Assembly: GCA_022495995.1 (NCBI GenBank)
Contig: JAFEMH010001355.1
Coordinates: 33,501 to 97,500, forward strand
DNA from: Adenophora triphylla var. japonica
Taxonomy: Eukaryota; Streptophyta; Magnoliopsida; Asterales; Campanulaceae
Length of the DNA stretch: 64,000 nt
Direction of reading: 5' to 3'
Both the position numbers and the translations under genes were made by a program. Below the pieces are notes generated by a model. That model saw nothing but the letters and a program-made list of their open reading frames with translations. It was not told the origin of the DNA and did no database searches. Numbering within the stretch: the stretch's first letter is position 1; each line of letters starts with the position of its first letter. This document shows, piece by piece, positions 45,194 through 57,209 of this stretch.

Positions 45194-45230
45194 CTTGTTG
45201 TGATTTTTAACAAGTTTATTTAATCGGTGC

Positions 45231-47100
45231 ATGTTTGGTCGCCGGTCATTGGATCCTAATTTGGTTCCTTTGAACGACGATATAGACAAAGTTGAGAGAG
45301 GCATTCCCTCTACTCAAGTGAGTGAGACGATTTCAAACTTCTGTCACCGAGACAGAGGTAACTTTGAGTGAATTAGAAATTTCTTCCACCGAGGGAGAAG
45401 AACTTGAATTTGATATGGCTTTGCAAGCACCCACTATGGATGCCTTCTCTAGGCCGCGGGTGGACACGTCTGTGTCATGCATTGTGTTGAATGATGCAAC
45501 AAAAAGCTACGAGGTAAAAGGCCATTTGTTTAACATGATCCCTCAATTTCATGGCCTCCCCTCTGAAGATTCTTTGAACTTCTTGAGGGAATATATGATG
45601 ATTGTGTCGAGTTTTCCATTGAGAGAGGGTGTTACTGATGAGCACTTAAGATTGAAATGTTTTCCCTTTGCTTTGAGGGATAATGCTAAGAAGTGGCTCA
45701 TGTTGCTCCCACCTAGGAGCATTAATACTTGGGATGAATTACATGACATATTTTTGAGAAAATACTTCCCGCATGCTACATTAGCCACTTTTAGACAGAA
45801 AATTATAGGGTTCACACAGGACTCTTTTGAGGCATTTCATGAAGCATGGGACAGATTTAAGATGCTTTTGGTGCAATGTCCCCACCATAATTTTCCTTTG
45901 CCTTTATTGCATCAAACTTTCTATGGGGGGTTGACACAAGCCGATCAGGCTATGGTTGATAACGCAACCGGAGGCTCTTTAGGAGCCAAAACTGCGGAAG
46001 AGACCCAAGATCTTTTTGAGAGATTATCATCTAATTCGCAACAAAAGGGGTCAAGGGGTAAAACCAATGGTGTGAATGGAGTAGGAATGAATGATGAGCT
46101 TGCTAAACAAATTGCACTTTTAAATCAAAGATTTGATACGTTGGCCATGAATAATACTTCCAATTATGCTTTCAATGTGTCATCTGTTGGTAATGTCATG
46201 CATGATAGTTGTGTAACTTGTGGATCTAACACTCATTCTTATGAAGTTTGCCCCTCCACTAGTCCCCAATTACATAATCATGAGCAGGTACAGGCAATGC
46301 AAGCATACATGCAGAGGTTCCCACAGAACAATCCATTTTCACAGACATACAATCCTGGATGGGGGAAGCACCCTAATTTTTCTTGGGGAGGAAATCAACA
46401 GCCGAATAAACCCCTCCATCCCAAACCACCACCGCAGGGACCTTATGAAAGGAAAAGAGAGCCTTAGGAAGAGGCGATAGATCGGATGAGAGCAGAGCAA
46501 CTCCAAGCGAGGGCAGAACAGCAGCAAGCAAACAACAATCAAGCTGCTGCAATGAAAAAGTTGGAGACCCAAATGGGTCAATTGGCGGAGGCATTACAGG
46601 GACGACAATCGGGTATGTTCCCTAGCCAAGGGGAGCAAGCCAAGGCCATCTTCACCCTACGTGGTGGCAAACAGGTAGACAATCAGGTAGCTTCTCCTTC
46701 TTCTCCTCCTACACCCCCTCTTGTTGATTCCCCTGCTGTGGAACCCCCTATTGTGGAAAATGTTGTTGTTGAGGATGTTGCGTCTGATGATGAGGGTACT
46801 AATGGATTGGGGCAAAATGTGAATGTAGAAAAGTCCAACCCCAAGCCATATGTGCCCCCTGTTCCTTTCCCTGGTAGATTTTTGAGGAACAAACTTGATC
46901 ACCAAATGAAAGAATTGATTGACATGTTTTCAAAAGTTAATATAAATTTGCCTTTGCTAAATGTGATCAAGAATGTTCCCGCGTATGCCAAATTCTTCAA
47001 GGAAATTAATTCCAAGAAAATTCAGTATGGGAAAGATGATAAATTGGTGTTGGGTGAGAATGCGAGTGCTGTAGTCAAGCATAGACTCCCACCGAAATGA
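45231..47100 (+). pseudogene. Element E gag
   Basis: Upstream ATG 45231 (MFGRRSLDPNLVPLNDDIDK) shifts frame near 45320 to the main frame. The main frame has the capsid domain: YEVKGHLFNMIPQFHGLPSE, LKCFPFALRDNAKKWLMLLP, FLRKYFPHATLATFRQKI and ESFEAFHEAWDRFK-like helices. A Cys-X2-Cys/His zinc-like segment (CVTCGSNTHSYEVCP) follows. An in-frame TAG lies at 46465-46467; the frame then continues (46486-47100), coiled and Pro-rich, to PPK. It stops where pol begins. Confidence 0.85.
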
Positions 47101-48815
47101 AAGACCCCGGGAGTTTCCTAATTTCCATTACTTTGAGGGATTCTCACACGGTGAGAGCTATGCTTGATCTTGGGGCAAGCATTAATTTGTTGCCTTATTA
47201 CATGTATCTTGAGTTGGGTTTACCGGAGCTAAAACCCACTATGATGGCCCTACAACTCGCTGATCGGTCCATAAAAAGACCATTGGGCATCGTAGAGGAT
47301 GTTTTAGTTCAGGTTGGGTCATTGATCATTCCTGTGGATTTTGTGGTTTTAGAGATGCCTCGCGGTGAGGGTAGTCGCCGTGATTCACCCATTTTGCTTG
47401 GGAGACCATTCATGGAAACGACCAACACCGTAATCAATGTTGCTAGTGGCACTCTCTCCATGACTGTCGCAAACGAAAAAATTGAAATAAATGTTTTTGA
47501 GGTAATGAAAAATGCGGTAGGTCATGATGAGTCTTGCATGTTTGTAGATGAGTTTGATGAGGTTGATGATTGTGTGCGTGAAATGGCATGGCATGAGAGA
47601 GATTGTGAGGAGTTAGAGTCATTAATTTCAATGGGCGGTGAGAAACCTAGGGATAATGCGGATGCTCAACTGATGGCTGTGGATAAGGCCGACGAGCACC
47701 ATCCTAGTGATGGCCCGTTTCACCCCCTAGGCCACTTCAATGAGAAGTTGGCGCCCTCTATCGTGATTCCCCCAGTCCTTGAGTTGAAAGTTCTCCCGTC
47801 AAATTTAAAATATGCATTTTTAGGAGAGGGAGAGACTTTACCTGTCATAATTGCATCTGATTTGTCCACTGACCAAGAGGCCCAATTGATTGCTGTTTTG
47901 TGTGAATATAAAGAGGCCATTGGGTGGACATTAAAAGACATTAAGGGAATTAGTCCCACAATGTGCATACACAGAATTCATCTCTTGGATGGTGCTAAAC
48001 CGTCTAGGGAGAGACAACGGAGGCTGAATCCTCACATGGAGGAAGCCGTGAGAAAAGAGGTCCTTAAATTGTTAGATGCGGGTATTATTTACCCGGTGGC
48101 TGAAAGTGAATGGGTAAGCCCGGTACAAGTTGTACCAAAAAGATTGGGCATCACTGTAGTTCAGAATGAGAAAGGTGAGGATATGCCCATGAGAGAAGTG
48201 GCCGGTCTTAGGATGTGTATTGACTTAAGAAAACTAAATGCTGCGACCAAGAAAGATCACTTTCCTTTGCCTTTTATTGATCAGATGTTAGAAAGATTGG
48301 CCGGTCACTCTTACTATTGTTTTCTTGATGGCTTTTCGGGGTATAATCAAATTGCCATAGCCCCTGAAGATCAGTCCAAAACCACCTTCACATGTCCATT
48401 CGGCACTTATGCATTTAGGAGGATGCCCTTCGGGCTTTGCAATGCACCTGCGACATTTCAAAGGTGTATGACCTCCATTTTTTCGGATATGATTGAAAGG
48501 TGTGTTGAGGTTTTTATGGATGATTTTTCTGTTGTAGGGGATAGTTTTGATGATTGCTTAAAGAACTTGAAATCTGTTTTGAAAAGATGTTGTGAAACCA
48601 ACCTGACGTTAAGTTGGGAAAAGTGCCATTTTCTTGTAAAGCATGGGATTGTTTTGGGTCACATTGTGTCAAGTAAGGGGATTGAGGTCGATAGGGCTAA
48701 AATTGATGTAATTGCTAAATTACCTCCCCCGAATTCGGTCAAGGGTGTGCGAAGTTTCCTAGGGCATGCGGGTTTCTATAGGCGATTTATAAAAGATTTT
48801 TCAAAAAATTTGTAA
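47097..48815 (+). CDS. Element E pol: aspartic protease and reverse transcriptase
   Basis: 572 aa. Protease residues about 25-40 ([17 protein letters not shown]) and later [12 protein letters not shown] motifs: [92 protein letters not shown], and [11 protein letters not shown]. The active site reads FMDD, a normal variant in gypsy elements of this group. The start ATG overlaps the gag stop in ATGA; comparison with the expected continuous gag-pro frame suggests a lost base there. It ends in an A-run where another single-base shift leads to the RNase H frame. Confidence 0.88.
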   Translation: MKDPGSFLISITLRDSHTVRAMLDLGASINLLPYYMYLELGLPELKPTMMALQLADRSIKRPLGIVEDVLVQVGSLIIPVDFVVLEMPRGEGSRRDSPILLGRPFMETTNTVINVASGTLSMTVANEKIEINVFEVMKNAVGHDESCMFVDEFDEVDDCVREMAWHERDCEELESLISMGGEKPRDNADAQLMAVDKADEHHPSDGPFHPLGHFNEKLAPSIVIPPVLELKVLPSNLKYAFLGEGETLPVIIASDLSTDQEAQLIAVLCEYKEAIGWTLKDIKGISPTMCIHRIHLLDGAKPSRERQRRLNPHMEEAVRKEVLKLLDAGIIYPVAESEWVSPVQVVPKRLGITVVQNEKGEDMPMREVAGLRMCIDLRKLNAATKKDHFPLPFIDQMLERLAGHSYYCFLDGFSGYNQIAIAPEDQSKTTFTCPFGTYAFRRMPFGLCNAPATFQRCMTSIFSDMIERCVEVFMDDFSVVGDSFDDCLKNLKSVLKRCCETNLTLSWEKCHFLVKHGIVLGHIVSSKGIEVDRAKIDVIAKLPPPNSVKGVRSFLGHAGFYRRFIKDFSKNL

Positions 48816-50700
48816 GCCTTTATGTAATCTGCTTGCCAAGGATACGGAGTTCATTTTTGACCAAGAGTGTGTTGATGCGTTCAATTTGCTTAAGAAAAAG
48901 TTGACATGTGCCCTCATTCTGTCTAGTCCCAATTGGTCTGACCCTTTTGAGATCATGTGTGATGCCTCGGACTTTGCTATTGGGGCTGTTTTGGGACAAA
49001 GGGTAGACAAATTGCCTTCCGTGATTCATTATGCTAGTAGAACACTTAATGATGCACAACTGAATTATACCACAACTGAAAAAGAATTTCTAGCTGTTGT
49101 GTTTGCATTGGAAAAGTTTCGTTCTTACTTGCTTGGGTCAAAGGTGATAATTTATTCTGACCATGCTGCATTGAAACACTTGTTGAATAAAAAGGATGCT
49201 AAACCTCGTTTGTTGAGGTGGATGTTATTGTTGCAAGAATTTGATGTCGAGATCCGAGACAAAAAGGGGACTGAGAATGTGGTAGCGGATCATTTATCGA
49301 GGCTTGAGGACTATTCGTATCTTAATATCGAGGAGAGTGTGATTCCGGTTAATGAAAATTTTTCGGATGAACAACTTCTTGCTATACATGTCCAAGAGCC
49401 GTGGTATGCAGATTTTGTCAATTACTTGGTGTCCAATATGATCCCACCACAGTTCACCTATGACCAAAAACGTAAGTTTAGGTCCGATGTGAAACATTAT
49501 ATTTGGGATGATCCCTATTTGTGGAAAATTTGCCCGGACAAAATTGTGAGGAGATGTGTCCCGGACCACGAGCAAAGTAGTGTGTTGAGATTTTGTCATG
49601 AACTCCAATGTGGGGGTCATTTTAGTGGCCAAAAGACCGCTAGAAAAGTGCTTCAATCGGGTCTTTATTGGCCCACTTTGTTCAAAGATGCTCAAGCGTT
49701 TTGCATTAGGTGTGATAGATGTCAACGGTCCGGGAACATAGGAAAGAGAGATGAGATGCCTTTACAACATAATTTGATAGTTGATATTTTTGATGTTTGG
49801 GGCATTGATTTTATGGGCCCATTTCCCCCGTCCCATGGTTTTCTATATATACTTGTAGCAGTTGATTATGTTTCAAAGTGGGTGGAGGCAATTCCCGCCC
49901 GCACAAATGATGCTAATGTTGTTTGCAAGTTTGTTTGTGAGAATATTTTCAGCAGGTATGGCATGCCAAGAGCAATCATTAGTGATCAAGGGACACATTT
50001 CACGAACCGGATGTTCAATCAGTTGTTGAAAAAGTATGGGGTAGTTCACAAATTAGCCACGGCCTATCATCCCCAAACTTCGGGTCAAGTAGAGGTGAGC
50101 AACCGCCAAATCAAAGGGGTGCTTGAGAAAACAGTGCGCCCGAATCGCAAGGATTGGTCTCGAAAATTGTGTGACGCATTGTGGGCATATCGGACAGCAT
50201 ACAAGACCCCGATTGGCATGAGGCCGTATCGTATTGTTTATGGAAAGGAGTTCCATCTTCCGGTTGAATTAGAACACAAAGCGTATTGGGCCACCAAAGA
50301 GCTCAACATGGATTTGGCTCTAGCAGGAGAAAAGAGGTTGCTTAATTTGGATGAGCTTGAAGAACTTCGACAAGACAGTTATGAGAGTGCAAAATTGTAT
50401 AAAGAGAGGACCAAACGATACCATGACAAAAATCTGAAGCCCAAGTTCATAAGACCGGGTATGAAAGTCCTGCTCTTCAACTCTCGTTTAAAGCTCTTTC
50501 CGGGCAAGTTAAGTTCTAGATGGTCGGGTCCATATGAGGTAGTGCATGTGCATTCGCACGGAGCAGTTGAGCTCAAAGACTTAAAAGATGGCACAGTGTT
50601 TAAAGTAAATGGTCACCGAGTAAAACCATATTATGAAGAGGTGTCCATTTTGGAGGATATCGAGGTGGTCGAGTTGGTGGACCCGGAGTTGGCCACTTAA
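48816..50700 (+). CDS. Element E pol: RNase H and integrase
   Basis: 604 aa from 48886; coding sense already begins at about 48816 in the same frame. RNase [59 protein letters not shown]. Integrase zinc domain: [20 protein letters not shown] and [11 protein letters not shown]. Catalytic core: [20 protein letters not shown] (first Asp), [20 protein letters not shown] (second Asp), [20 protein letters not shown] (Glu). C-terminal basic part [20 protein letters not shown], then [20 protein letters not shown]. All catalytic residues are present; only the shift at 48815 breaks the polyprotein. Confidence 0.92.
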
Positions 50701-51969
50701 TTCCATTGGGGCATGACGTCGAGCTTAACGACTATAACCAAAGCGCTAATTGGAAGGCAACCCAATGTAGGTAATATTTACTGCTTTCCGTATTTTCTTA
50801 TCCGTTATTATCATCGTTGCAGTTGGATTGTGTTGTGTTTTCTTGGTTCATGCCATGAGGACATAGCATGATTTAAGTGTGGGGGTGGTGGTATTTATAA
50901 AAAAAAAAAAAAAAATCTTCTGCTTTTATTTGTCTTCTATTTCATAAACGTGTCGAACTACGGTGACCTGAGCCTATTCTTGTGGGTAGTCCGCCCACAT
51001 TAATGGGGACGTAGGCAACGAAAGTGCGGTCAAAATGTGTGTCAATTTCGACATGCAAATTGTCTAGCCAAAGACATTAAAAAAGGGCGGCTTACCGGGA
51101 GACAACCTGGATTAGTATTTGTATTGTATATTAAACTGGTGCTACTGAAGGGTATTTTCTTTGTTTAATGATGTGCAGGAAAAGTGCGTGGAGAAGCCAA
51201 AGTCCTGGGCCTAAAAAAAAATGATGAAAATTTGAAAATTGGCCCAGGCAGAGCACGACTCGTGCTCATGAGCACGAGTGGGAGCACGAATGGTGGAGAG
51301 AGCCCATTCTAATCAGAATGACTTGGGGTAAACGCCACGAGTCGTGAGCACGAGTGGGAAGTTGGCACGAGTCGTGCTAAAAGGAACGACTCGTTCCTTG
51401 TGCAGTTTTTCAAAACCTGTTGTTCCCAATTACTCTTGCAGCCGTGCCCTATTTCCCAAAGCCCAGCCATCGCCTCTCCATCTCTCTACCCTAATTCAAA
51501 ATTCCTTCTTTCTCTCTCTAAAAATCTTCCATTATTCCCTAAAATCTCTACCCCTAACCCACCAAATCCTCTTCCCCATCACATTTAACCCCTCTAAACC
51601 AAAAATCTAAGCCCAAAAATTCCATCTTTTTGAAGATTTCTTGAAAAAAATTTTGAATTGAAAAATTGGTGGGTTTGTTGAATGCTTGTTGAGGAGTGCG
51701 AATTGAAGAAAAATTCTTTGAAGGGTGGTGTTGCATTGGCGTTCTCTTTCTTTGACGGACACCTTCTCAAACTCCGGTGACTTTCCGGCGACTTCTCCGA
51801 CCAATTTTCCGGCGAACTCAAGTGTTCAAAGGTAATTTTTGTTTCAGTTTCTGCCGTTGATTTTAAGTGTGTTGGTTGTTTGATTGGCGGATTTGGAGGA
51901 GGATTGGATTGTTGGGATTGTTTGGTTGTTAGTATTGTTTTGCCTATTTTGTGTTGATCTTGATTGCTA
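50701..51969 (+). other. Element E: non-coding region between pol and 3' ORF
   Basis: Contains a polypurine-like AAGTGTGGGGG (about 50876), the fifth ACTACG/CGTAGG motif (50952-51032), and a second cluster of CACGACTCGTG palindromes (51251-51400). C-rich leader-like DNA (51400-51600) follows. Short frames here are not supported as genes. Confidence 0.7.
50952..51032 (+). repeat. ACTACG...CGTAGG motif, copy 5 (element E, after pol)
   Basis: GTCGAACTACGGTGACCTGA, about 37 nt, then GGGGACGTAGGCAACG and AGTGCGGTC. Same ends as the Tat copies although E is an Athila element; the loop is longer and has its own GTGGG/CCCAC pairing. Confidence 0.85.
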
Positions 51970-53512
51970 ATGGGGAGAACAAAAGACAAAGGTAAAAGTG
52001 TTGATGCTCAGCCTAGAAAGAAAAGAAATATTGTTATTGAGGAGCCCCCTCGAGTTCCCGACGATTTCATGGGCTTAACTAAGTTAATGGACTCTCAAAA
52101 GAATATATAAATGGAGAAACTTGGCAAATGGAAGGGTTGTTCAAGTGACTAGATTTTTATGCGTGGAAACATTGCAGAAGTTGGGTCTGTATGAGTTGGT
52201 TGCGGGTTTGTTGAATAACATCGGACTAGTTAGATTTCTGGGCAAGAGTGCGGGGGTATACAAGAGGGTGACGCTTGAATTTTTGGCAACCTTGGAGAGG
52301 AGGGAGGAAAATGGAGTATGGAGTGTGCGTTTTAATATAAATGATATCACGAGGACTTTGTCGTATGCTGCAGCTAGAGAGTATTTGGGTGTGAGTGAGC
52401 CCAGAGGAGAGTGGTCTGAGAGGGATAGGACTGTAGAGACGTTCTTCTTTGAGTTGACGGGCAAGTATATGCAAAAGCCTTACGTGGTGATGAAGACCCT
52501 TTCCCATCCGGCGTGGAAATTGCTTTATAGAGGGTTATCGATGACGTTTTATGCGAACGGGGAGCCGGCTCAGATGAACGCCTTGCAGTTCGCGACTATG
52601 GAGTGTGCTTTGTCTTCCAATACTGTGATTCCGGATTGGGTTGACCTATTTTTCAGGAGATGTGAAGCTTTGGGAGTCAATGGGAATGGAAACATTCCGG
52701 TGGGTGGCATGGTGACTTTATTGGTGGAAAATTTTGTTCGTAATCACCCTAGATCGGTAGGCAATGCGGAGGGGCCTCTATTTTATGATCGTTTCTTTCT
52801 ATACCGATATGACACCTTTGAGAGGATCTCAGGCCAGAATGATGCCTTGACGTTTACTTATGGTGGTGATAGGAGCTTCAGGTGTGCGCAGGGTGTGGTC
52901 TTTCCCTATGGTCCATACGCTCGAGATTGGAGGATGCCATTTGTTGCAGACATGACATTGCGTGACTTGAAGAGAGATATGGGTGAAAGAGTGAGTGACG
53001 AAGAGGAGCAGCATGAGCAGCAGGGTGATGAGCAGCAGGGTGGTGATGACCATCAGATGAGAGGGCAGTTTCAGGCTGGGACTAGTGGAGGCTTTGCAGG
53101 CCATGGGCAGGACCAGTCAAGTATGGCGGGGGCCTTTGGCAATTGGGGTGATATGAGAGCATATTTGGATGCTCAATACCAGAGAGATGCAGAGGAGCGA
53201 GAGAGGAGATATAGAGAGGAGTGTGAGGCTCGGGAGGCACAGAACTTGATGTGGCGCACTCGGTTTGATTATGTGGATAGGCGTTGGGATGCGCAGGATG
53301 ACAGATTGGAGGCGTTGGAGGACAGGCTGGATACTACGAATAGAATGGTATTTCAGCAACAGCTTTGGATGCAGCAGTCTGAGCCGAGACAATACGAGCC
53401 AGTCACAGATGAGCATTTTCAGGAGATGATGAGGAGAGCTGATAGGCGGAGACAGCGGCAGTTGGCCCGAGAGGCCCAGTTTCCAGATGGGGGCTTCGAC
53501 CCGAGATATTGA
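51970..53512 (+). pseudogene. Element E 3' ORF, ATHILA ORF-1-like protein
   Basis: ATG 51970 (MGRTKDKGKSVDAQPRKKRN) gives a basic N-terminus. A shift near 52106 leads to the long frame, which runs to 53512. That frame is about 460 aa: TRFLCVETLQKLGLYELVAG, LEFLATLERREENGVWSVRF, TRTLSYAAAREYLGVSEP, an Asp/Gln/Gly-rich linker at about residue 290-320, and a charged helical C-terminus (ALEDRLDTTNRMVFQQQLWM) ending FDPRY. The pattern is that of the ATHILA ORF-1 family (Pfam, recognised from memory), which lies downstream of pol in Athila elements. No membrane segment is visible, so it is not a clear envelope-like protein. Function unknown. Confidence 0.7.
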
Positions 53513-54268
53513 GGGTACATTTTCTTATCCCCTTCCCTTTTTACATTTAAATTGTCCTGTTTTTATTTTGTGCACACATTGAGGACACTGTGTAGTTTAA
53601 GTGTGAGGGAAGGGCGGTGCCTTATATTGTATACATATAAAAAAAAAAAGAAAAAAGAAATAGAAAAAAGAAAAAAGAAATAAAAAAATAGAGTGGCTAA
53701 GTGAAAACCCGAAAGGGCACTTAGGCAAAAGGTGAGATTTTGAGTGATAATATCTTTTATTCACCGGCGTGGAGGCATAAGGGGGAGCTAGGAGTTCGGG
53801 TAGGATTATCTTTGGTGATGGAGGTTCGTGTTAGAGGCGTTAGGATAGAAATCCTCGTGCACCTTGGAGTAATAAGGGGGGTTGGAGAATAGCACGAGGT
53901 AAGTTTTTGTTAAGTATTTCTTTATTTCTTAACATTAACTTTTGATAGAGGGTGTACATTATGTAGTGTGAGCAAGTGTGGGGGAAAATTTAGGACATTG
54001 TAGTTTCCCCCCACTATCAGTGTGAGGGCCCTAGTTTGGACGATCATTTTATTATGGAGTTTGATGTCAAGCTAGGGCCATTGATATTTTTTTTGGGGGA
54101 GTCGTATGGAGACGGAGTTTTGTACACTCCGGTATCATTTTGATTGACTTGTATTGGTGGTTAGAGGAGCTAGGTATCATTTTCTTCCACACATCTGCTT
54201 TAGACCAATTTTAGATTGGAGTTAGGATATTACTCAGGGACGAGTAATGGTCTAAGTGTGGGGGAATT
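53513..54268 (+). other. Element E 3' untranslated region with polypurine tract
   Basis: AAAAAG-rich low-complexity segment (about 53640-53695), then T/G-rich non-coding DNA. AAGTGTGGGGGAATT at 54254-54268 is the polypurine tract directly before the 3' LTR. Similar AAGTGTGRGGG tracts occur at about 53600 and 53967. Confidence 0.75.
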
Positions 54269-55770
54269 TGATGAGTGGATTTTATACATATTATTTTACC
54301 TATGGTTCCGAATGCTTTTCATTGGATTTTGATATATTTAGATTAGTTTTTGATGTATTTGAGAGAAATTATGTTATGTGAGGTTGTGTGGGAAAACAAT
54401 ACATGTTAAGGGTAGTTTTGTCATTTTCTTTGTATTTGGTGGTGGAATCTCATGGTGCCGACGAGTGCAAGGCAATCAATTGTCAAGAAAAAGTGGCAAC
54501 AAATTGGTCAAAGGACGAAGCTCGGAGTCAAAAATGGTCAAGGGACGAAGGCCGGTCAAAGCTGAGTCAAAATGGGGCAATTCTGCATATGGCACGAGTG
54601 GAGCACGACTGAAGAAGGCCAGAGCACGACTGAGGAACGAATGGAGTCAAGCACAAATCAAGCAAGCCAATCAGAACGACTGGGCATAGGGAGCACGACT
54701 CGTGAGCACGAGTGGCGACCAAGGCAATTTTCAGCAAAGCTACTCAAAACGAATGGAGAGGTTTAGCACGATTCGTTTGCACGACTGGGACTGAAGGGCA
54801 CGACTCGTGCTAATTAGCACGACTCGTGCCAGTACGCGTTTTTGTGACGTCAGCACGGATTTGAACATATTTTCAAGGTTTTTAATTATTTTGTTTCCTA
54901 ATTAGCTAAGGACTAAGGAAGGAGTATATAAACTCCCTTTAGGATTATTATTAGGTACTTTTAATTTATTTTTCTTGCCTAGGTTTTGGAAGCAGTGAAG
55001 GATTTCGGGTTTTTGAGGTTCTTTGTTATTTTCTCAGATTTGATGCATTATTGTTATTCATACTGTGTGAGTTTTATCATAAATATGAGTAGCTAAATCC
55101 CCTTTTTCATGGATTGGATGTAGTAGTTGTCGAATCTCTATGCTAGTACGATTTTAATTGATTCAAACTTTCTCGTTCACATTTGATGAAATATATATAA
55201 TTTATTTATTTGGTTTAGACTGTTGCACTAGCGTGGACAGTTTATTTAAAGTTTACTATTTCATCAATTAGGTTTGCTTGTTGACCTAGCGAAATACGAG
55301 GAAACCTAGATTCATTTATTTCTAAAAGTGCTTAATGAATTTCTTGAGTGTTGTTTTGACCTAGCGGAATTTACAATACAATGAAAATATTAGGGTTGCA
55401 ATCCGAACATCAAACGCCCCAACCCTTAGTCTAGCGAAAGAATCTTTGAATGAGATTGTCATTTTATTTAATAAATCTTAGCATAGAGAGGAGACAATTA
55501 TGAAATCCAATCCGTGAATTCCTTTGATCTGATTAAATTCGTATTTCTTGCTTTCTTGTTTTCTTAAATTCATTAGTTTAATTTCTTGCATTAGTAATTT
55601 TAGTTAATAAACCAAAAACAAAAACCCCTTTTTGTTACTTTCTGCATTAATTAAATCAACCTGTTAAAGCACACGTGTCTCTGTGGTTCGACCCTTACTA
55701 TTGTACATTGCTACTTCGGTGACTTGTACACTTGCAAGGTTTTTATTACACAGTGGAATTTTATCCATCA
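54269..55770 (+). repeat. Element E 3' LTR
   Basis: 1502 bp, nearly identical to the 5' LTR; a small indel near 54476 and a handful of substitutions. Followed by CAAAA. Confidence 0.95.
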
Positions 55771-57209
55771 CAAAAACCCATCAGAATCAAATTGAAAACT
55801 TATATCGCCCATCAAAATTAAACCAAATCTTTTGAATTGTATTAACTATAAAATAAAAGAACATAAAATGTCGATCATGCAGATATTTTACAAATGGGAA
55901 GATCGAAACCCCATTTCACATTTTCTTATCCACAAGCTTTGAGAGATCATAATACCAACACCGGAATCTACTCGCTGCAGGGGCCATCTTCGATGAAACC
56001 CAAATAGAGAAGAAACTTCATGATGGGGGTAGTGAAAGTTTAAAGCGAGTAGGAGTGAGAAGAAGAGTCACAAAGCAATGTTCAAGTTGGGAAAGAACTT
56101 GTGTTAAGCATTCACGACGTCCCTCCTCGTCAAACTCAATAGATCCTTCCCATTCTCCTATCCTTCATCTTTGCAGTTATCTACTCCGACCACTTTACGC
56201 CATTACCCGCTTCGAACTAACCCTCCACGACCTCCCTATCTATCACTTCTCCACCCCAATGGTTCAGCCACATTGAATCCTCCTTTACTTTCCCTGAGAG
56301 GTGGGCGAACGAGGAGGTGGGTGGCAAGACTTTGGGGGAAGGTTGTCGTTGGTGGTAGTACTATTTGGGCGTGATGTTGTTTGTGGAAAAGATATATTGA
56401 ATTGAATTTCATCAAAAAATGATAAAATTGAAATGAATGAAGTGGAGTGGGTGGGTTGAATGTGGAGGATGAGAAATTTCAATGAATATAGTAATTTTAT
56501 GGAGTGTTTTTTTTTTTTTTGGTAGGTGTAAATTGTAATTGGGAGATAAGGATAGGTTGTTCATCTACAATCCCAAAGTTAGGGTAAAGTAGTCATTTTA
56601 TATTTCAATATTCCATATTGGATATTGGTTTATAGAAACATTGACAACCTGTTAAAAATCTAATAAAATTTAATTATGTAAGGTTATGGTAATAACTTGG
56701 GTTAGGGGTTTAATACAATTTTGGATGTAGTGGTGATATTTCAAATATTAAGCAAGTTCAAAATAAGGACGTTTCAAAAGAAAATAAAATAAAAAATTCG
56801 TGAGTACATTTGAAATTGACCAATAGTTGACTTTATTGTTTTGGAAAAGAAAAAAAGAAAAAGAGTTAAACCATAGTGGTGGCTGAGCCAATTACGTTGT
56901 CAGGCACTTTCTTCACAAAAAATACTCCTACCGCCCCAATTCCCCTTTCTTTCTCTCATCTCCCATAATCCGTTCCGTCTGGAATTCGAATGTGCAGACG
57001 GTTTCCGGCCGTCGTCAATGGTGTGACTTCCCCTCCCGCCATCAGTTCTTCTACTTCCGGGTCGCCCTTCAACCAAAACTCTAACCGTGCGTCTCCGAGG
57101 AGGTAGATTCCTTGTTCCCGTTTGTGATCAGTCCTCCTTCGACAAGTGAAGGAACATTGTTTGGTGTGGTTCGTCCCCCGCTCCTTCTAGGGTTTTGGGG
57201 GTTACGTCC
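55771..57209. other. Spacer and promoter region before the HUA2-like gene
   Basis: No gene supported at 55771-56850; a Pro/Leu-rich frame at 56055-56374 lacks support. T-run at 56509-56520. The last 300 bases before ATG 57210 are C/T-rich, as in plant 5' UTRs (CCCCTTTCTTTCTCTCATC near 56950). Transcription start not located. Confidence 0.5.

Larger units (their letters stand above)
43672..55770 (+). mobile_element. Element E: Athila-type Ty3/gypsy retrotransposon (complete, recent)
   Basis: 12.1 kb with LTRs at 43672-45169 and 54269-55770 (TGATGAGTGGAT...ATCCATCA) and a perfect duplication CAAAA (43667-43671 and 55771-55775). tRNA-Asp primer site. Gag, protease-RT, RNase H-integrase, then a long region with an Athila-specific ORF before the polypurine tract. 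One RNase H only, unlike Tat. LTRs are nearly identical, so insertion is recent. Coding parts are almost intact, with a few single-base shifts and one in-frame stop. Confidence 0.95.

Noticed and set aside
47097..47100. Programmed gag-pol coupling through ATGA overlap
   Set aside because: Related Athila elements read through this point in one frame, and the site looks like a one-base loss in an A-run; kept only as an alternative.
50952..51032. Hammerhead ribozyme
   Set aside because: The CUGANGA and GAAA core of hammerheads is missing in all five ACTACG motif copies.
56055..56374. Small Pro/Leu-rich ORFs before the HUA2-like gene
   Set aside because: No known motif, no codon or splice support, overlapping frames.
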